DNA from: Bin87 sp965261925
GTDB taxonomy: Bacteria; Chloroflexota; Dehalococcoidia; Lucifugimonadales; UBA3495
Direction: 5' to 3'
DNA: 64,000 nt
NCBI GenBank assembly: GCA_965261925.1
Contig: OZ253486.1
Coordinates: 2,728,001 to 2,792,000, forward strand
The first letter of the stretch is position 1; each line of letters opens with the position of its first letter. Shown piece after piece: positions 52,166 through 60,880 of this stretch. Under the pieces are notes generated by a model. The model ran no database searches. It saw nothing but the letters and a program-made list of their open reading frames with translations, and was not told the DNA's origin. The position numbers and the translations under genes are program-made.

Positions 52166-53770
52166 CTACGGATCGATCAAAACGCCTGGGTTCAAAATAC
52201 CGTTGGGATCAACTGCTCGCTTCGCCGCCCGCAGCGCCTCTGCAAACGGGTCCGGCCGCTGCCCGTCGTACCACGGCCGGTGCGTGCGTCCCACCGCGTG
52301 GTGGTGTGTGATCGTCCCGCCCGCGGCCATCACGGCGTCGGACGCTGCCTGCTTGATCTCAGCGTGCGCCTCCAACTCCCCACCTACTCGGCCCAAACCC
52401 TCGAACGTGTAGTACGGCGCCGGCCCGTCCGGATATACGTGGGTGAACCGGCATGACACGCGGCCACCACCACACGTCCGCTGCAGTGCCTCTCCCAACG
52501 CTCCCCGCACCATCTCGTCCAACGTCGGCCACCGCTCCCACGTGATCGCGGTCTCCAGCGTCTCGGCTACGATCCCGAACCCAATCGTCGCGTTCCGTTC
52601 GTACGGCGCGTTGATGAAGGAGTCCCGCCAGTTGCCTACCGCACCCTGTCGCCCTGCCGATGACCCCGACCGTTCGGCGGCGTCGGCGATCACGATATCG
52701 TCCTCGTTGATCGTACCGCCGGCATCCCTCGCGATGACCACCGCCTGTCGGATGTTTTCGCCCTGCGGAATTTCAGCCGATTCGAAGCCAACGATCAGCA
52801 GCGCCTGCTTGCCGTCCAGACCGGCGAAGTCTTCCGCTTCCGCTGGGTCCAGCACCCTCAGGTTGGCCGGCCACTGTTTCGCCTGCGCGATCAGCCGAGC
52901 GCCTTCCGACGCCGCGTCAAAACCCTCAAACACCACTCCCGCCGACGCCCGGAATCGCGGCCGCGCCTGCATCCGCATCCACGCCTCGGTGATGATCCCC
53001 AGGATACCCTCGCTGCCGATCACCATCCGGTCCGGAGAGGGCCCGGCGCCGCTTCCCGGCAGCCGCCGCGATTCCCAAATCCCTGACGGCGTCACCATCC
53101 GCACCGACTCCACGAAGTCATCGATGTGAGTATGGTTCGTCGCGTAGTGCCCGCCGCTCCGCGTGGCGATCCAGCCTCCCAGCGTCGAGAACTCAAAGCT
53201 CTGCGGGAAGTGCCGCAGCGTGTATCCGTGGGGCCGTAGCTGCGCTTCCAAACCCGGACCCAGCGCTCCCGCCTGGATGCGCGCCGCTCGGGAGGTTTCG
53301 TCCACCTCGAGCACCTGGTCCAGGCGCGTCAGGTCTATCGTGCATACCTTGTCCGCCTCAGGAGGCTCGACGCCCGCTACCACAGTGCTCCCACCTCCAT
53401 AGGGAATCGCCACGATGTTCGAGTTGGCGCACCAATCCAGCACCCGCGTGACCTCTTCCTCGGTGCGCGGATAGGCGATTACGTCAGGAGGGTTGGGAAA
53501 ATCACAGTTGAAACCGCGGATGCGATCCCGGAAGCTGCGGCCGTAGGTATGCGCCGCCCGATCGTGGTCGTCCATCGTGCAAAACTCGGCAACCAGCGGG
53601 TGCGGCGTAAAGCGCGGCTGCCGGAGGTTGAGACCGGCGTCGGTGGGAGGCGTGGGCGCGGGAAGCGATGCGCCATATCGCCCGTGGATCCGCTCCGCCA
53701 TCGCAGCATAGTCCGCCGGCGACGGCTCACGGTCTTCCATCCCCCAGGCCCAGAAACTGCGGCGCGCCAT
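52166..53770 (-). CDS. FAD-linked oxidase (alkyldihydroxyacetonephosphate synthase/GlcD-like)
   Basis: This 534-residue VAO-type flavoprotein has the PCMH FAD domain: VIAYPRTEEEVTRVLDWCAN and IPYGGGSTVVAGVEPPEADK, then HFPQSFEFSTLGGWIATRSG with GHYATNHTHIDDFVESVRMV. The C-terminal half has GTITHHHAVGRTHRPWYDGQ, typical of alkyl-DHAP synthase-like oxidases (FAD-linked oxidase C domain). I chose the ATG at 53770 (MARRSFWAWG) because GGAGGGA lies eight bases upstream; the frame upstream runs through the tRNA-Pro gene. The exact substrate is unknown. Confidence 0.92.
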   Translation of the reverse strand: MARRSFWAWGMEDREPSPADYAAMAERIHGRYGASLPAPTPPTDAGLNLRQPRFTPHPLVAEFCTMDDHDRAAHTYGRSFRDRIRGFNCDFPNPPDVIAYPRTEEEVTRVLDWCANSNIVAIPYGGGSTVVAGVEPPEADKVCTIDLTRLDQVLEVDETSRAARIQAGALGPGLEAQLRPHGYTLRHFPQSFEFSTLGGWIATRSGGHYATNHTHIDDFVESVRMVTPSGIWESRRLPGSGAGPSPDRMVIGSEGILGIITEAWMRMQARPRFRASAGVVFEGFDAASEGARLIAQAKQWPANLRVLDPAEAEDFAGLDGKQALLIVGFESAEIPQGENIRQAVVIARDAGGTINEDDIVIADAAERSGSSAGRQGAVGNWRDSFINAPYERNATIGFGIVAETLETAITWERWPTLDEMVRGALGEALQRTCGGGRVSCRFTHVYPDGPAPYYTFEGLGRVGGELEAHAEIKQAASDAVMAAGGTITHHHAVGRTHRPWYDGQRPDPFAEALRAAKRAVDPNGILNPGVLIDP

Positions 53771-53798
53771 CGCGTCCCTCCTGTTCGGGCAAAAATAA

Positions 53799-53874
53799 TG
53801 GTCGGGGTGAGTGGATTCGAACCACCGACCTCCACGTCCCGAACGTGGCGCGCTAGCCACTGCGCTACACCCCG
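53799..53874 (-). tRNA. tRNA-Pro (anticodon CGG)
   Basis: On the minus strand the acceptor CGGGGTG/CACCCCG, D-arm GCGC/GCGC, anticodon stem CCACG/CGTGG with loop TTCGGGA, T-arm GGTGG/CCACT with TTCGAAT, discriminator A and encoded CCA are all visible. The anticodon is CGG. Confidence 0.93.
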
Positions 53875-53968
53875 ACTATGTTCAAATTGTAGCATACCCG
53901 CAGGCAGGCCTCGCAAACCGCTCACGGTGCGATTGCGTATGATGGTCAATCAAAAGGGGGCTGTAGAA

Positions 53969-55558
53969 ATGCGTAGCCGAAACTTGAGAAGGGCCTGGAT
54001 ACCCACACTGCTGCTGTTCTTGGCGGCAATGGCGCTCGCCTGCGGGGGCGCGGCGGAGTCGGCGCCGGCGCCGGCTCCTGCCGCGCCGTATGCTGAGGAC
54101 ACCACCGCCACTCTAGGGCTGGAGGTTGAACGGCTACGTTCGGGCCCGCCGGGCGCACCCGGTCCGGCCGGAGCCGATGGAGCCGCTGCCGCCGCGACTG
54201 CTGTTCCGCGACAGGCCTCGGCGCAGCAAGCACCCGCCGCGCCGGCCGCCGCGGCGGCGGAACGCACGGTAAAAGAGTCGTCTGACGGAGGACCCTCGCA
54301 ATCGGTGCAATCGCAAACGGCGCGTCACCTCATCGTGGAGTCGTGGATGAGCGTGGAAGTTACCGACATTGACGGAACCGTTCGGCGGGTTGAATCGCTG
54401 GCCGTTCAGAGCGGAGGGTGGGTCGAATCGTCCGAAGTCTTTGGGGAAGCTGGTTACCGTTCCGCCACCGTCCGAATTCGCGTGCCGGCTGACCGCCTGG
54501 ACAGCGGCCTGGACTCCTTGCGCTCACTGGGACGGGTCACCGATGAAGGAGTGTCGTCCACCGACGTGACCGAGCGCCTCATCGACAACGAAGCGCGCCT
54601 CACTGCCTGGTACGCCCAGGAGGAGCGCCTCGTCACTCTGCTGGAAAACGCTCCCACGGTTGAGGACATCATCCAGATCGAGCAGCGCATCGCCGAGGTT
54701 CGCTCCGATATCGAGCACGTTGAAGCGACCCAGCGGGATCTGACGGGCCGCGTGGCGACTTCGCTGATCACGGTCAACCTCCGTCTGCCCGGACGTTACG
54801 CTGCCGATCCCCCGGTGGGTAATCTTGAACTTTCCACCGGCGACCCGTCCGCCGCCGCCGATGCCACCATCGCCCGCGTCGACGCTTTGGACGGCTACGT
54901 GGGCCAGAAGCGATCGTACGACGAGGGCGGCGGCCGGGCGGTTGACCTGATTGTGTTCGTCAAGCCTGCCGACCTGGCCCCACTGATGGACTACGCGGCG
55001 ACCCTGGGCGCGCCGTCCGGCCGGCAGCTCACCTCCGTCGGCCCGGCGCCGCTCAACGAGGTGCCCAATGCCCGCCTCACGTTGGCCATTCGCTCCAACG
55101 TGAACCTGGAGGCATCTTTGGCGCTGTCCGCGTCCGATCCGCTGTCCGTCGCCGAGCAGATCCGGTCGCAGGCCGAATCTCTGGGCGGCTACGTGGACAG
55201 CTGGAGCGAAACCAGGCGGGATGAGGACAAATTCGTCACCATGGAGATGGCCCTGGTGGTCAAGTCATCCGACCTGCGGGACATCATGGAATACGGCGCC
55301 GGGCTGGGCAACATCGAGCGCTGGAATTACAGCGCGTTTGGCCAGGACCCCGCGTCGGACGCTCCGGACGCCAGGCTTCAGGTATCGGTGTTCACTCCGC
55401 GTTCGGACTTCGAAGAAGCGCTGATCCTCTTCCCCGTCGTCGCCGTCGTGATTGTCGCCATAGTCGTAGCGGCAATCGTCCTGCTCCGCCGTCGCCGCCG
55501 CAACCGTGCCGCGGGAGTCCGCGAGGTGGCGGACCTGGAGCCCGCGGGGAGTGAGTAA
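53969..55558 (+). CDS. DUF4349-domain lipoprotein with collagen-like tract
   Basis: The 529-residue protein starts with a lipoprotein signal peptide (TLLLFLAAMALACGG; Cys of the lipobox at about residue 22). A low-complexity Ala/Pro region follows with a short collagen-like GPPGAPGPAGADGAA. The main part has a DUF4349 unit with a coiled-coil segment (ERLIDNEARLTAWYAQEERL to EHVEATQRDLTGRV). Two further segments repeat the pattern GGYV-x-[S/Q]...P-A-D-L (DALDGYVGQKR and QAESLGGYVDSW). A C-terminal transmembrane helix (ILFPVVAVVIVAIVVAAIVL) and an Arg-rich end follow. It is an envelope protein of unknown role. I chose ATG 53969 for the signal peptide. Confidence 0.88.
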   Translation: MRSRNLRRAWIPTLLLFLAAMALACGGAAESAPAPAPAAPYAEDTTATLGLEVERLRSGPPGAPGPAGADGAAAAATAVPRQASAQQAPAAPAAAAAERTVKESSDGGPSQSVQSQTARHLIVESWMSVEVTDIDGTVRRVESLAVQSGGWVESSEVFGEAGYRSATVRIRVPADRLDSGLDSLRSLGRVTDEGVSSTDVTERLIDNEARLTAWYAQEERLVTLLENAPTVEDIIQIEQRIAEVRSDIEHVEATQRDLTGRVATSLITVNLRLPGRYAADPPVGNLELSTGDPSAAADATIARVDALDGYVGQKRSYDEGGGRAVDLIVFVKPADLAPLMDYAATLGAPSGRQLTSVGPAPLNEVPNARLTLAIRSNVNLEASLALSASDPLSVAEQIRSQAESLGGYVDSWSETRRDEDKFVTMEMALVVKSSDLRDIMEYGAGLGNIERWNYSAFGQDPASDAPDARLQVSVFTPRSDFEEALILFPVVAVVIVAIVVAAIVLLRRRRRNRAAGVREVADLEPAGSE

Positions 55559-55559
55559 C

Positions 55560-58500
55560 TCAGTCGGCGGCGACCGGTTGCCGCGCTGGCCGTCGCCGTC
55601 GCCGGCTCCGCGCCGGAGCTTCAGCTGGCGAGTCCGGCGCTATTTGGGCAGACTCCGCCGCCGCTTCCATGGCCGTTCGCATTTCATCGACAAACGAGGC
55701 CACGCGGCGCAGCGCTCTTCCCAGTCGCTCGATGCCGAAATCCGTGTCACCGGCGGTCCGGACTTCCATGTCCCGCCGGCCGACCCGGATACCGCGTCCC
55801 ATCTTGTTCTGCAAGGCCTGCCTGGCATCGCCCACCGGATGCCGGAACACGACGGTGATGATCCCGTCATTGCTGCTCGTCATCGATTCGACCCCCGCTG
55901 AGGAGCCCAGGCAACGCAGGTCCGTAACCGCCAACAGGTTGCTTACTTCCTGCGGCACCGGCCCGAACCTGTCTTCCATGTCCGCCTGGACCGCCGCGAT
56001 CTGCTCCCGGTCGGCGACATTGGATAGCCTCTGGTAGAAGGCCAACCGCGCCGGCATGTGCGCGATGTATTCCGAAGGTATGGAGGCCGGAACCTGCAGA
56101 TCGATCCTCGGAGGAGACTCCGCTTTCGCGCTCGCGTCGCCTGCGCCGTGATTTGACAGGTTCTGCACTGCCTCGTTGAGCAACTCCGAGTACATGTTGA
56201 GTCCCACAGCGTGGATCTGCCCGCTCTGGTCGGCTCCGAGAAGGTTGCCGGCGCCGCGGATCTCCAGGTCGCGCATGGCGATGCGGAACCCCGCTCCCAG
56301 TTCGTTCGCTTCCAGTATCGCGTGGATGCGTTTGCTGGCCGCCTCGCTTATTTCCTGGTTGTCGGGCAGCAGCAGGTAGGCGTAGGCCCGGTGGTCTCCA
56401 CGGCCCACTCTCCCACGCAGTTGGTACAGCTGTGCCAGCCCAAAGCGGTCGGCCCGGTCGATGATGATCGTGTTCACGTTGGGCATGTCCAGGCCCGACT
56501 CGATGATCGTGGTGCAGACCAGCACGTCCGCCTCTCGGTTGGCGAACGTCACCATCACCTCTTCCAATTCCGACTCCGGCATCTGCCCGTGGCCCACGAG
56601 TATGTGGGCTTCCGGGACGAGTTTCCCCAACTCCTCCGCGACGTTGTTGATGGTCCGCACCCGATTGTGCAGGAAGAACACCTGCCCATCCCGCTCCAAC
56701 TCGCGAAGAATCGCCTCACGCACCGGCTCGGCGCTGTCCTCCGCGACGAAAGTCTTTACCGGCAGCCGCGCTTCCGGTGGAGTGTGGATCACGCTCATGT
56801 CCCGCACCCCCGCCAGCGCCATGTGCAGCGTCCGGGGGATCGGAGTTGCGCTCAGCGTCATCACGTCGACTTCGGCCCGCATCTGTTTCAGGCGCTCCTT
56901 GTGCGCCACTCCGAACCGATGCTCCTCGTCGATGATCACCAACCCCAGGTCTTTAAACCCCATGTCCTTTTGCAGGATGCGGTGGGTGCCGATCACGATG
57001 TCCACCATGCCGGACTTCGCGGCCTGCACCACCTCTTCCTGCTCTTTATGCGTTCGGAACCGGCTCAGGACCGCGACCTTGACCGGATAGGGAGCCAGCC
57101 TTTCCGCGAATGTGGCGTAATGCTGCTGCGCCAGCACCGTGGTCGGTACCAGCACCGCCACCTGCATTCCCTCATTGACCGTTTTGAACGCCGCCCGCAG
57201 CGCGACTTCGGTTTTGCCGTAGCCCACGTCCCCGCAAATCAGGCGGTCCATGGGCTTGTCGTCTTCCATGTCATTCTTGACTTCGTCGATCGCCTGCATC
57301 TGGTCCGGCGTTTCCTGGTACGGGAAAGAGTCCTCAAGGTCTTGCTGCCACGCGGCGTCGGGACCGAAGCGATGTCCGTTCACCGTTTCCCGGACCGCGT
57401 AGAGCCGGAGTAATTCTTCGGCTATCTCCCGTGCCGCGCCGCTGGCTTTTTCCTTGATGCGTTGCCATTCGCTGCCGCCCAACCGGGTTAGGGTCGGCGG
57501 CTGGTCGGTGGCGGCCACGTATGCTCCCAACCGGTCCAGCTGTTCGGTAGGCACGTACAACCGGTCGTCTTCCGCATATTCCAGCACCAGGTACTCGCGG
57601 TCGTCACCGGCCGATTCCAGGTGCGTTGTGCCCACAAACTTGGCGACCCCATGGTCGATGTGAACTACGTAGCTTCCTGGAGTGAGGTCCCCCAGCGACA
57701 CCGCGTCGCCCAAATCCCGCTTCGCGCGCGACGGCCGGTAGCTTCTGCGTTTGACCGTACCGAACAGCTCCGCGTCGCTGTAAACCGCAACCGCCGGTTC
57801 GCTATTGGTCGCCTCGGTCTGCCAGCCGCGGCTCAGCGCTCCGGTCAGCACCTGTACCCGGCTTGCCCTCGGTCGGGCTGGCACGCTGTCCGTCAGCGTC
57901 GCGGCGACGCCGGCCTCTTCCAGGACCTGGACCAACCGCGAGGCATGCTGGGTCACCGCCACCACCGCGCCGCCTTGGGCGACCCTCTCGACCACATCGT
58001 CGGTAAAATGGGCAAGCCCCGCGCTCCGCTCAGGCAGCGCCTGCAACGCGTTCGGCGACTCTTCGGTGCCCCAGCGCTCCATGCTCACCATGGTTATGCC
58101 GGAAGCGTTCATTCTTTCGGTGATGCTAGCCCAATCCGTGGACGGCGATGGAAAACCGTGCGGCAGTTCACCGCGGTCCTGCCGGTTGCTCCGCTGTTGC
58201 TCGTACTTCGCCTCCTGCTCTTCTGCCTCCCCTGACAGCCGGTTGGGCCGGTCCGTCACGACTATGCTGTCTGCCGGAATGTAATCGGCCAGCGTGTGCC
58301 GGTTGAGGAATGCGTTGTAAAAGGCCAGCGTTTCCGGGTTCGGATCGGCAAGTAAATTACCCAGCTCTTCCTGGAATCTCGCGACGGTGGCGCCGTTGCA
58401 AGAGCTCAGGTCGATGCGGCTCCGGCGCTCGTCGAACCATTCGGTATCGCACAGACCGGGCAACTGTTCCCGCGCCGCCACGATGGCCACGCGCTCGGCG

Positions 58501-59198
58501 TCGCCCACGGACCGCTGGGACTCGGGATCGAATTGCCGAATCGTATCGATTTCGTCGTCCCACAACTCCACCCGGTAAGGCAAGTCAGCGTTGGTCGGAT
58601 AAACATCCAGGATGCCTCCCCGCAGGCTGAAAGTGCCCGGGGTTTCGACCTGCGGTTCCCGCTGGTATCCCAGTTCGACCCAGGCGGCGAGCAGGGCATC
58701 AATCGACTCGATCCTCTGCCCTTTGGTCAATCCTCCGGCACCCTTCACGGTAGGGTGTCGGCCAAGCGCCAGCTCAGGAGGCAGCGTCAACCTGAGCGCC
58801 GAGGAGAGCGACGCCACAACCAGTGGTATCGCCCCATCGGCTTCGCTCGCGTCGTATCCTGCCAACGCCGCCAGCGCGGAAAGTCGCTGGTTACCCGAGC
58901 GCGCATCCACGGACAATCGCTCGAAGGGCAACACTTCGGGCTCGGGCAAGAGGTGAACTGCCGCGTCGTCACCAAGGTATTCCAACAGTTGGTCGTGAAG
59001 CCGCCTCGCGTCCTCCAGCCTGGGGGTGATGACCACCAGCGGTCGCTGCCGCAGTTGCCAAAGCGCGCCCACGTACACTGCCTGGTGGTCGCCGTCGATT
59101 GCCAGAGATCCTCGGGCGCCCGCCCGCTCCAGGTTGCGCAGATGCTGCCGCATCCTGGGTTGTGCTGCAAATACCGAAAGTAGTCCGGTTAACGCCAT
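55560..59198 (-). CDS. mfd: Transcription-repair coupling factor Mfd
   Basis: Mfd removes stalled RNA polymerase and recruits UvrABC. The 1212-residue protein has the UvrB-like N-terminus (about 1-300; SLRGGILDVYPTNADLPYRV), the RNA polymerase interaction domain (GSYVVHIDHGVAKFVGTTHL), the SF2 translocase with Walker A ICGDVGYGKTEVALRAA (about 650) and DEEHRFG (about 755), and LYQLRGRVGRGDHRAYAYLL. The C-terminal TRCF domain (GAGNLLGADQSGQIHAVGLN and on) is complete. It starts at ATG 59198. Its stop faces the DUF4349 gene tail to tail with one base between. Confidence 0.97.
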   Translation of the reverse strand: MALTGLLSVFAAQPRMRQHLRNLERAGARGSLAIDGDHQAVYVGALWQLRQRPLVVITPRLEDARRLHDQLLEYLGDDAAVHLLPEPEVLPFERLSVDARSGNQRLSALAALAGYDASEADGAIPLVVASLSSALRLTLPPELALGRHPTVKGAGGLTKGQRIESIDALLAAWVELGYQREPQVETPGTFSLRGGILDVYPTNADLPYRVELWDDEIDTIRQFDPESQRSVGDAERVAIVAAREQLPGLCDTEWFDERRSRIDLSSCNGATVARFQEELGNLLADPNPETLAFYNAFLNRHTLADYIPADSIVVTDRPNRLSGEAEEQEAKYEQQRSNRQDRGELPHGFPSPSTDWASITERMNASGITMVSMERWGTEESPNALQALPERSAGLAHFTDDVVERVAQGGAVVAVTQHASRLVQVLEEAGVAATLTDSVPARPRASRVQVLTGALSRGWQTEATNSEPAVAVYSDAELFGTVKRRSYRPSRAKRDLGDAVSLGDLTPGSYVVHIDHGVAKFVGTTHLESAGDDREYLVLEYAEDDRLYVPTEQLDRLGAYVAATDQPPTLTRLGGSEWQRIKEKASGAAREIAEELLRLYAVRETVNGHRFGPDAAWQQDLEDSFPYQETPDQMQAIDEVKNDMEDDKPMDRLICGDVGYGKTEVALRAAFKTVNEGMQVAVLVPTTVLAQQHYATFAERLAPYPVKVAVLSRFRTHKEQEEVVQAAKSGMVDIVIGTHRILQKDMGFKDLGLVIIDEEHRFGVAHKERLKQMRAEVDVMTLSATPIPRTLHMALAGVRDMSVIHTPPEARLPVKTFVAEDSAEPVREAILRELERDGQVFFLHNRVRTINNVAEELGKLVPEAHILVGHGQMPESELEEVMVTFANREADVLVCTTIIESGLDMPNVNTIIIDRADRFGLAQLYQLRGRVGRGDHRAYAYLLLPDNQEISEAASKRIHAILEANELGAGFRIAMRDLEIRGAGNLLGADQSGQIHAVGLNMYSELLNEAVQNLSNHGAGDASAKAESPPRIDLQVPASIPSEYIAHMPARLAFYQRLSNVADREQIAAVQADMEDRFGPVPQEVSNLLAVTDLRCLGSSAGVESMTSSNDGIITVVFRHPVGDARQALQNKMGRGIRVGRRDMEVRTAGDTDFGIERLGRALRRVASFVDEMRTAMEAAAESAQIAPDSPAEAPARSRRRRRPARQPVAAD

Positions 59199-59645
59199 GA
59201 TTCACCCAAGTACAAAAATTGTCATCCTAAACACGCCGATACGGGACTGACCGTGGGCCAGCCCCGCGCGAAAATTGTACGCTTGCGCGGCCCTCCTGTC
59301 CAAGCGCCGGCGTTGGCCGCCAAGATCAGAGTTGGCCGCCAAGATCAGAGTTGGCCGCCAAGATCAGAGTTGGCCGCCAAGATCAGAGTTGGCCGCCAAG
59401 ATCAGAGTTGGCCGCCAAGATCAGAGTTGGCCGCCAAGATCAGAGTTGGCCGCCAAGATCAATCGATCGCCCAGAACACTCCTGCGTCGCGCCACCGAGA
59501 CTGGCATTTGAAAACGCTGCGGGGAAACACCCGCGGTCAACCTCTCAAACCACCGCCGGGTGGCGCCACTGGCCAGCCGAAATGTCACGACCGTACCAAG
59601 TGATATAATTCACTAACCTCGCCCGTGTAAGCCCGGACCGTTGTG
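59199..59645. other. Divergent intergenic region between mfd and proB
   Basis: This 450-base interval has no gene. It holds the 19-bp minisatellite (59312-59461). A frame running through the repeats is open only because 19 bp is a non-multiple of three and no stop occurs in any phase. TATAAT at 59604-59609 is a candidate -10 for proBA. Confidence 0.7.
59312..59461 (+). repeat. 19-bp tandem repeat, eight copies
   Basis: The unit GTTGGCCGCCAAGATCAGA begins at 59312, 59331, 59350, 59369, 59388, 59407, 59426 and 59445. Seven units are identical, and the eighth differs only in its last two bases (59462-59463). The unit contains the palindrome TTGGC(C)GCCAA, so each repeat can form a small hairpin. 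There are no spacers, so this is not a CRISPR array. Confidence 0.97.
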
Positions 59646-60845
59646 ATGTCAGCCTCGCGGCATAATATTGAGCCCTCTACCATGCCGCTCCTTTGTGGCG
59701 AGTTTTCTCGCTCGTCTCCCTACCGCCGAATAGTGGTCAAGGCCGGCACCAGTGTGCTTACCGAAGCCTCCGGCAACGCCCTGGATATCGACGTGATGCG
59801 CGACCTGGTTTCCCAGATTGCCGAGCTCCAGACGGTCGACGAAACGCAAATGCTCCTGGTCACTTCAGGCGGGATCGCCGCCGGCCGTCAATCCGCTGCA
59901 GAAACCCCCGGCGCCCCCGCGATCCCCGACATACCGACCCGTCAGGTCTTCGCGGCCTTGGGCCAAAGTCGGCTGATGCGTATCTATGCTGACCTGTTCG
60001 CCCGCCACGAAATCAGTATCGCCCAAGTGTTGCTCACCCTTCACGACCTCTCCCAGCGACAGTCGTACCTCAACGTGCGCAACACCCTGTTGTCCCTCCT
60101 CGATCTTGGAGTTGTCCCCATCGTCAATGAGAACGACGTGGTGGCGACCGACGAGATCGGTGAGGTTTTCGGCGACAATGACCGCCTTTCCTCGCTCATC
60201 GCCGCCCTGATCGACGCTGACCTGCTCATCATCCTGTCCGACGTCGACGGTCTCTATACCGCCGACCCCGGCTCCGATCCCTCGGCCACCCGCATTGAAG
60301 CCGTGGACTTTGTCGACGACAGCGTTTTCGCCATGGCCGGCGAGCACCGGAACGCTTGGGCCCGCGGCGGAATGCCTACCAAGCTCCACGCGGCCCACCT
60401 GGTCACCACCTCAGGGATCGGCATGACGATCTGCCGAGGACGTAACCCCGAGTCCTTGTTGCGAGCAGCCCGAGGCGAGTCCGTTGGCACTTTCTTCAAA
60501 CCGGCCCGAAGCAAACTTGAGGCGCGCAAGCGTTGGATGCTATCTCGGGTTGGCGACAGCGGTTGGGGCCAAGTCGTCGTCGACGATGGCGCGGTCGCTG
60601 CCCTCCGCCGTGGCGCGGTCAGCCTGCTCCCCGCCGGCGTCCGTAGCGTCGTGGGTGACTTCAGTCGAGGCGATATCATTTACGTGTCCGACTTGACCGA
60701 TCAGCACGTCGCCTGTGGTATCGCAAATTATTCGGCGGCCGATGTGGGAAGGATCCGCGGAATGCGCTCCGACCGGATAGTCGACACCCTCGGATACCAT
60801 TACGGCCAGGAAGTGATCCACCGTAACAACTTGGTCCTGATTTAA
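59646..60845 (+). CDS. proB: Glutamate 5-kinase
   Basis: ProB phosphorylates glutamate in the first step of proline synthesis. RRIVVKAGTSVLTEASGNAL, QMLLVTSGGIAAGRQSAAET, VVPIVNENDVVATDEIGEVF with GDNDRLSSLIAALIDADLLI and GGMPTKLHAAHLVTTSGIGM are the kinase motifs. A C-terminal PUA domain (from about residue 290, GQVVVDDGAVAALRRGAVSL) is present. The start is not certain: ATG 59646 (also GTG 59643) or ATG 59682, which gives a length nearer the family norm; none has a good ribosome-binding site. It forms an operon with proA 35 bases downstream. Confidence 0.95.
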   Translation: MSASRHNIEPSTMPLLCGEFSRSSPYRRIVVKAGTSVLTEASGNALDIDVMRDLVSQIAELQTVDETQMLLVTSGGIAAGRQSAAETPGAPAIPDIPTRQVFAALGQSRLMRIYADLFARHEISIAQVLLTLHDLSQRQSYLNVRNTLLSLLDLGVVPIVNENDVVATDEIGEVFGDNDRLSSLIAALIDADLLIILSDVDGLYTADPGSDPSATRIEAVDFVDDSVFAMAGEHRNAWARGGMPTKLHAAHLVTTSGIGMTICRGRNPESLLRAARGESVGTFFKPARSKLEARKRWMLSRVGDSGWGQVVVDDGAVAALRRGAVSLLPAGVRSVVGDFSRGDIIYVSDLTDQHVACGIANYSAADVGRIRGMRSDRIVDTLGYHYGQEVIHRNNLVLI

Positions 60846-60880
60846 CTGAGATCGCGCACCCGTGTCGGGAGAATCGAGAT

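Noticed and set aside
59312..59461. Possible CRISPR array
   Set aside because: The 19-bp units follow one another without spacers and no cas gene is present. It is a plain tandem repeat.
59253..59608. Long open frames through the minisatellite, giving repetitive peptides
   Set aside because: A 19-bp stop-free unit is open in all phases; there is no ribosome-binding site or homology, so coding is unlikely.
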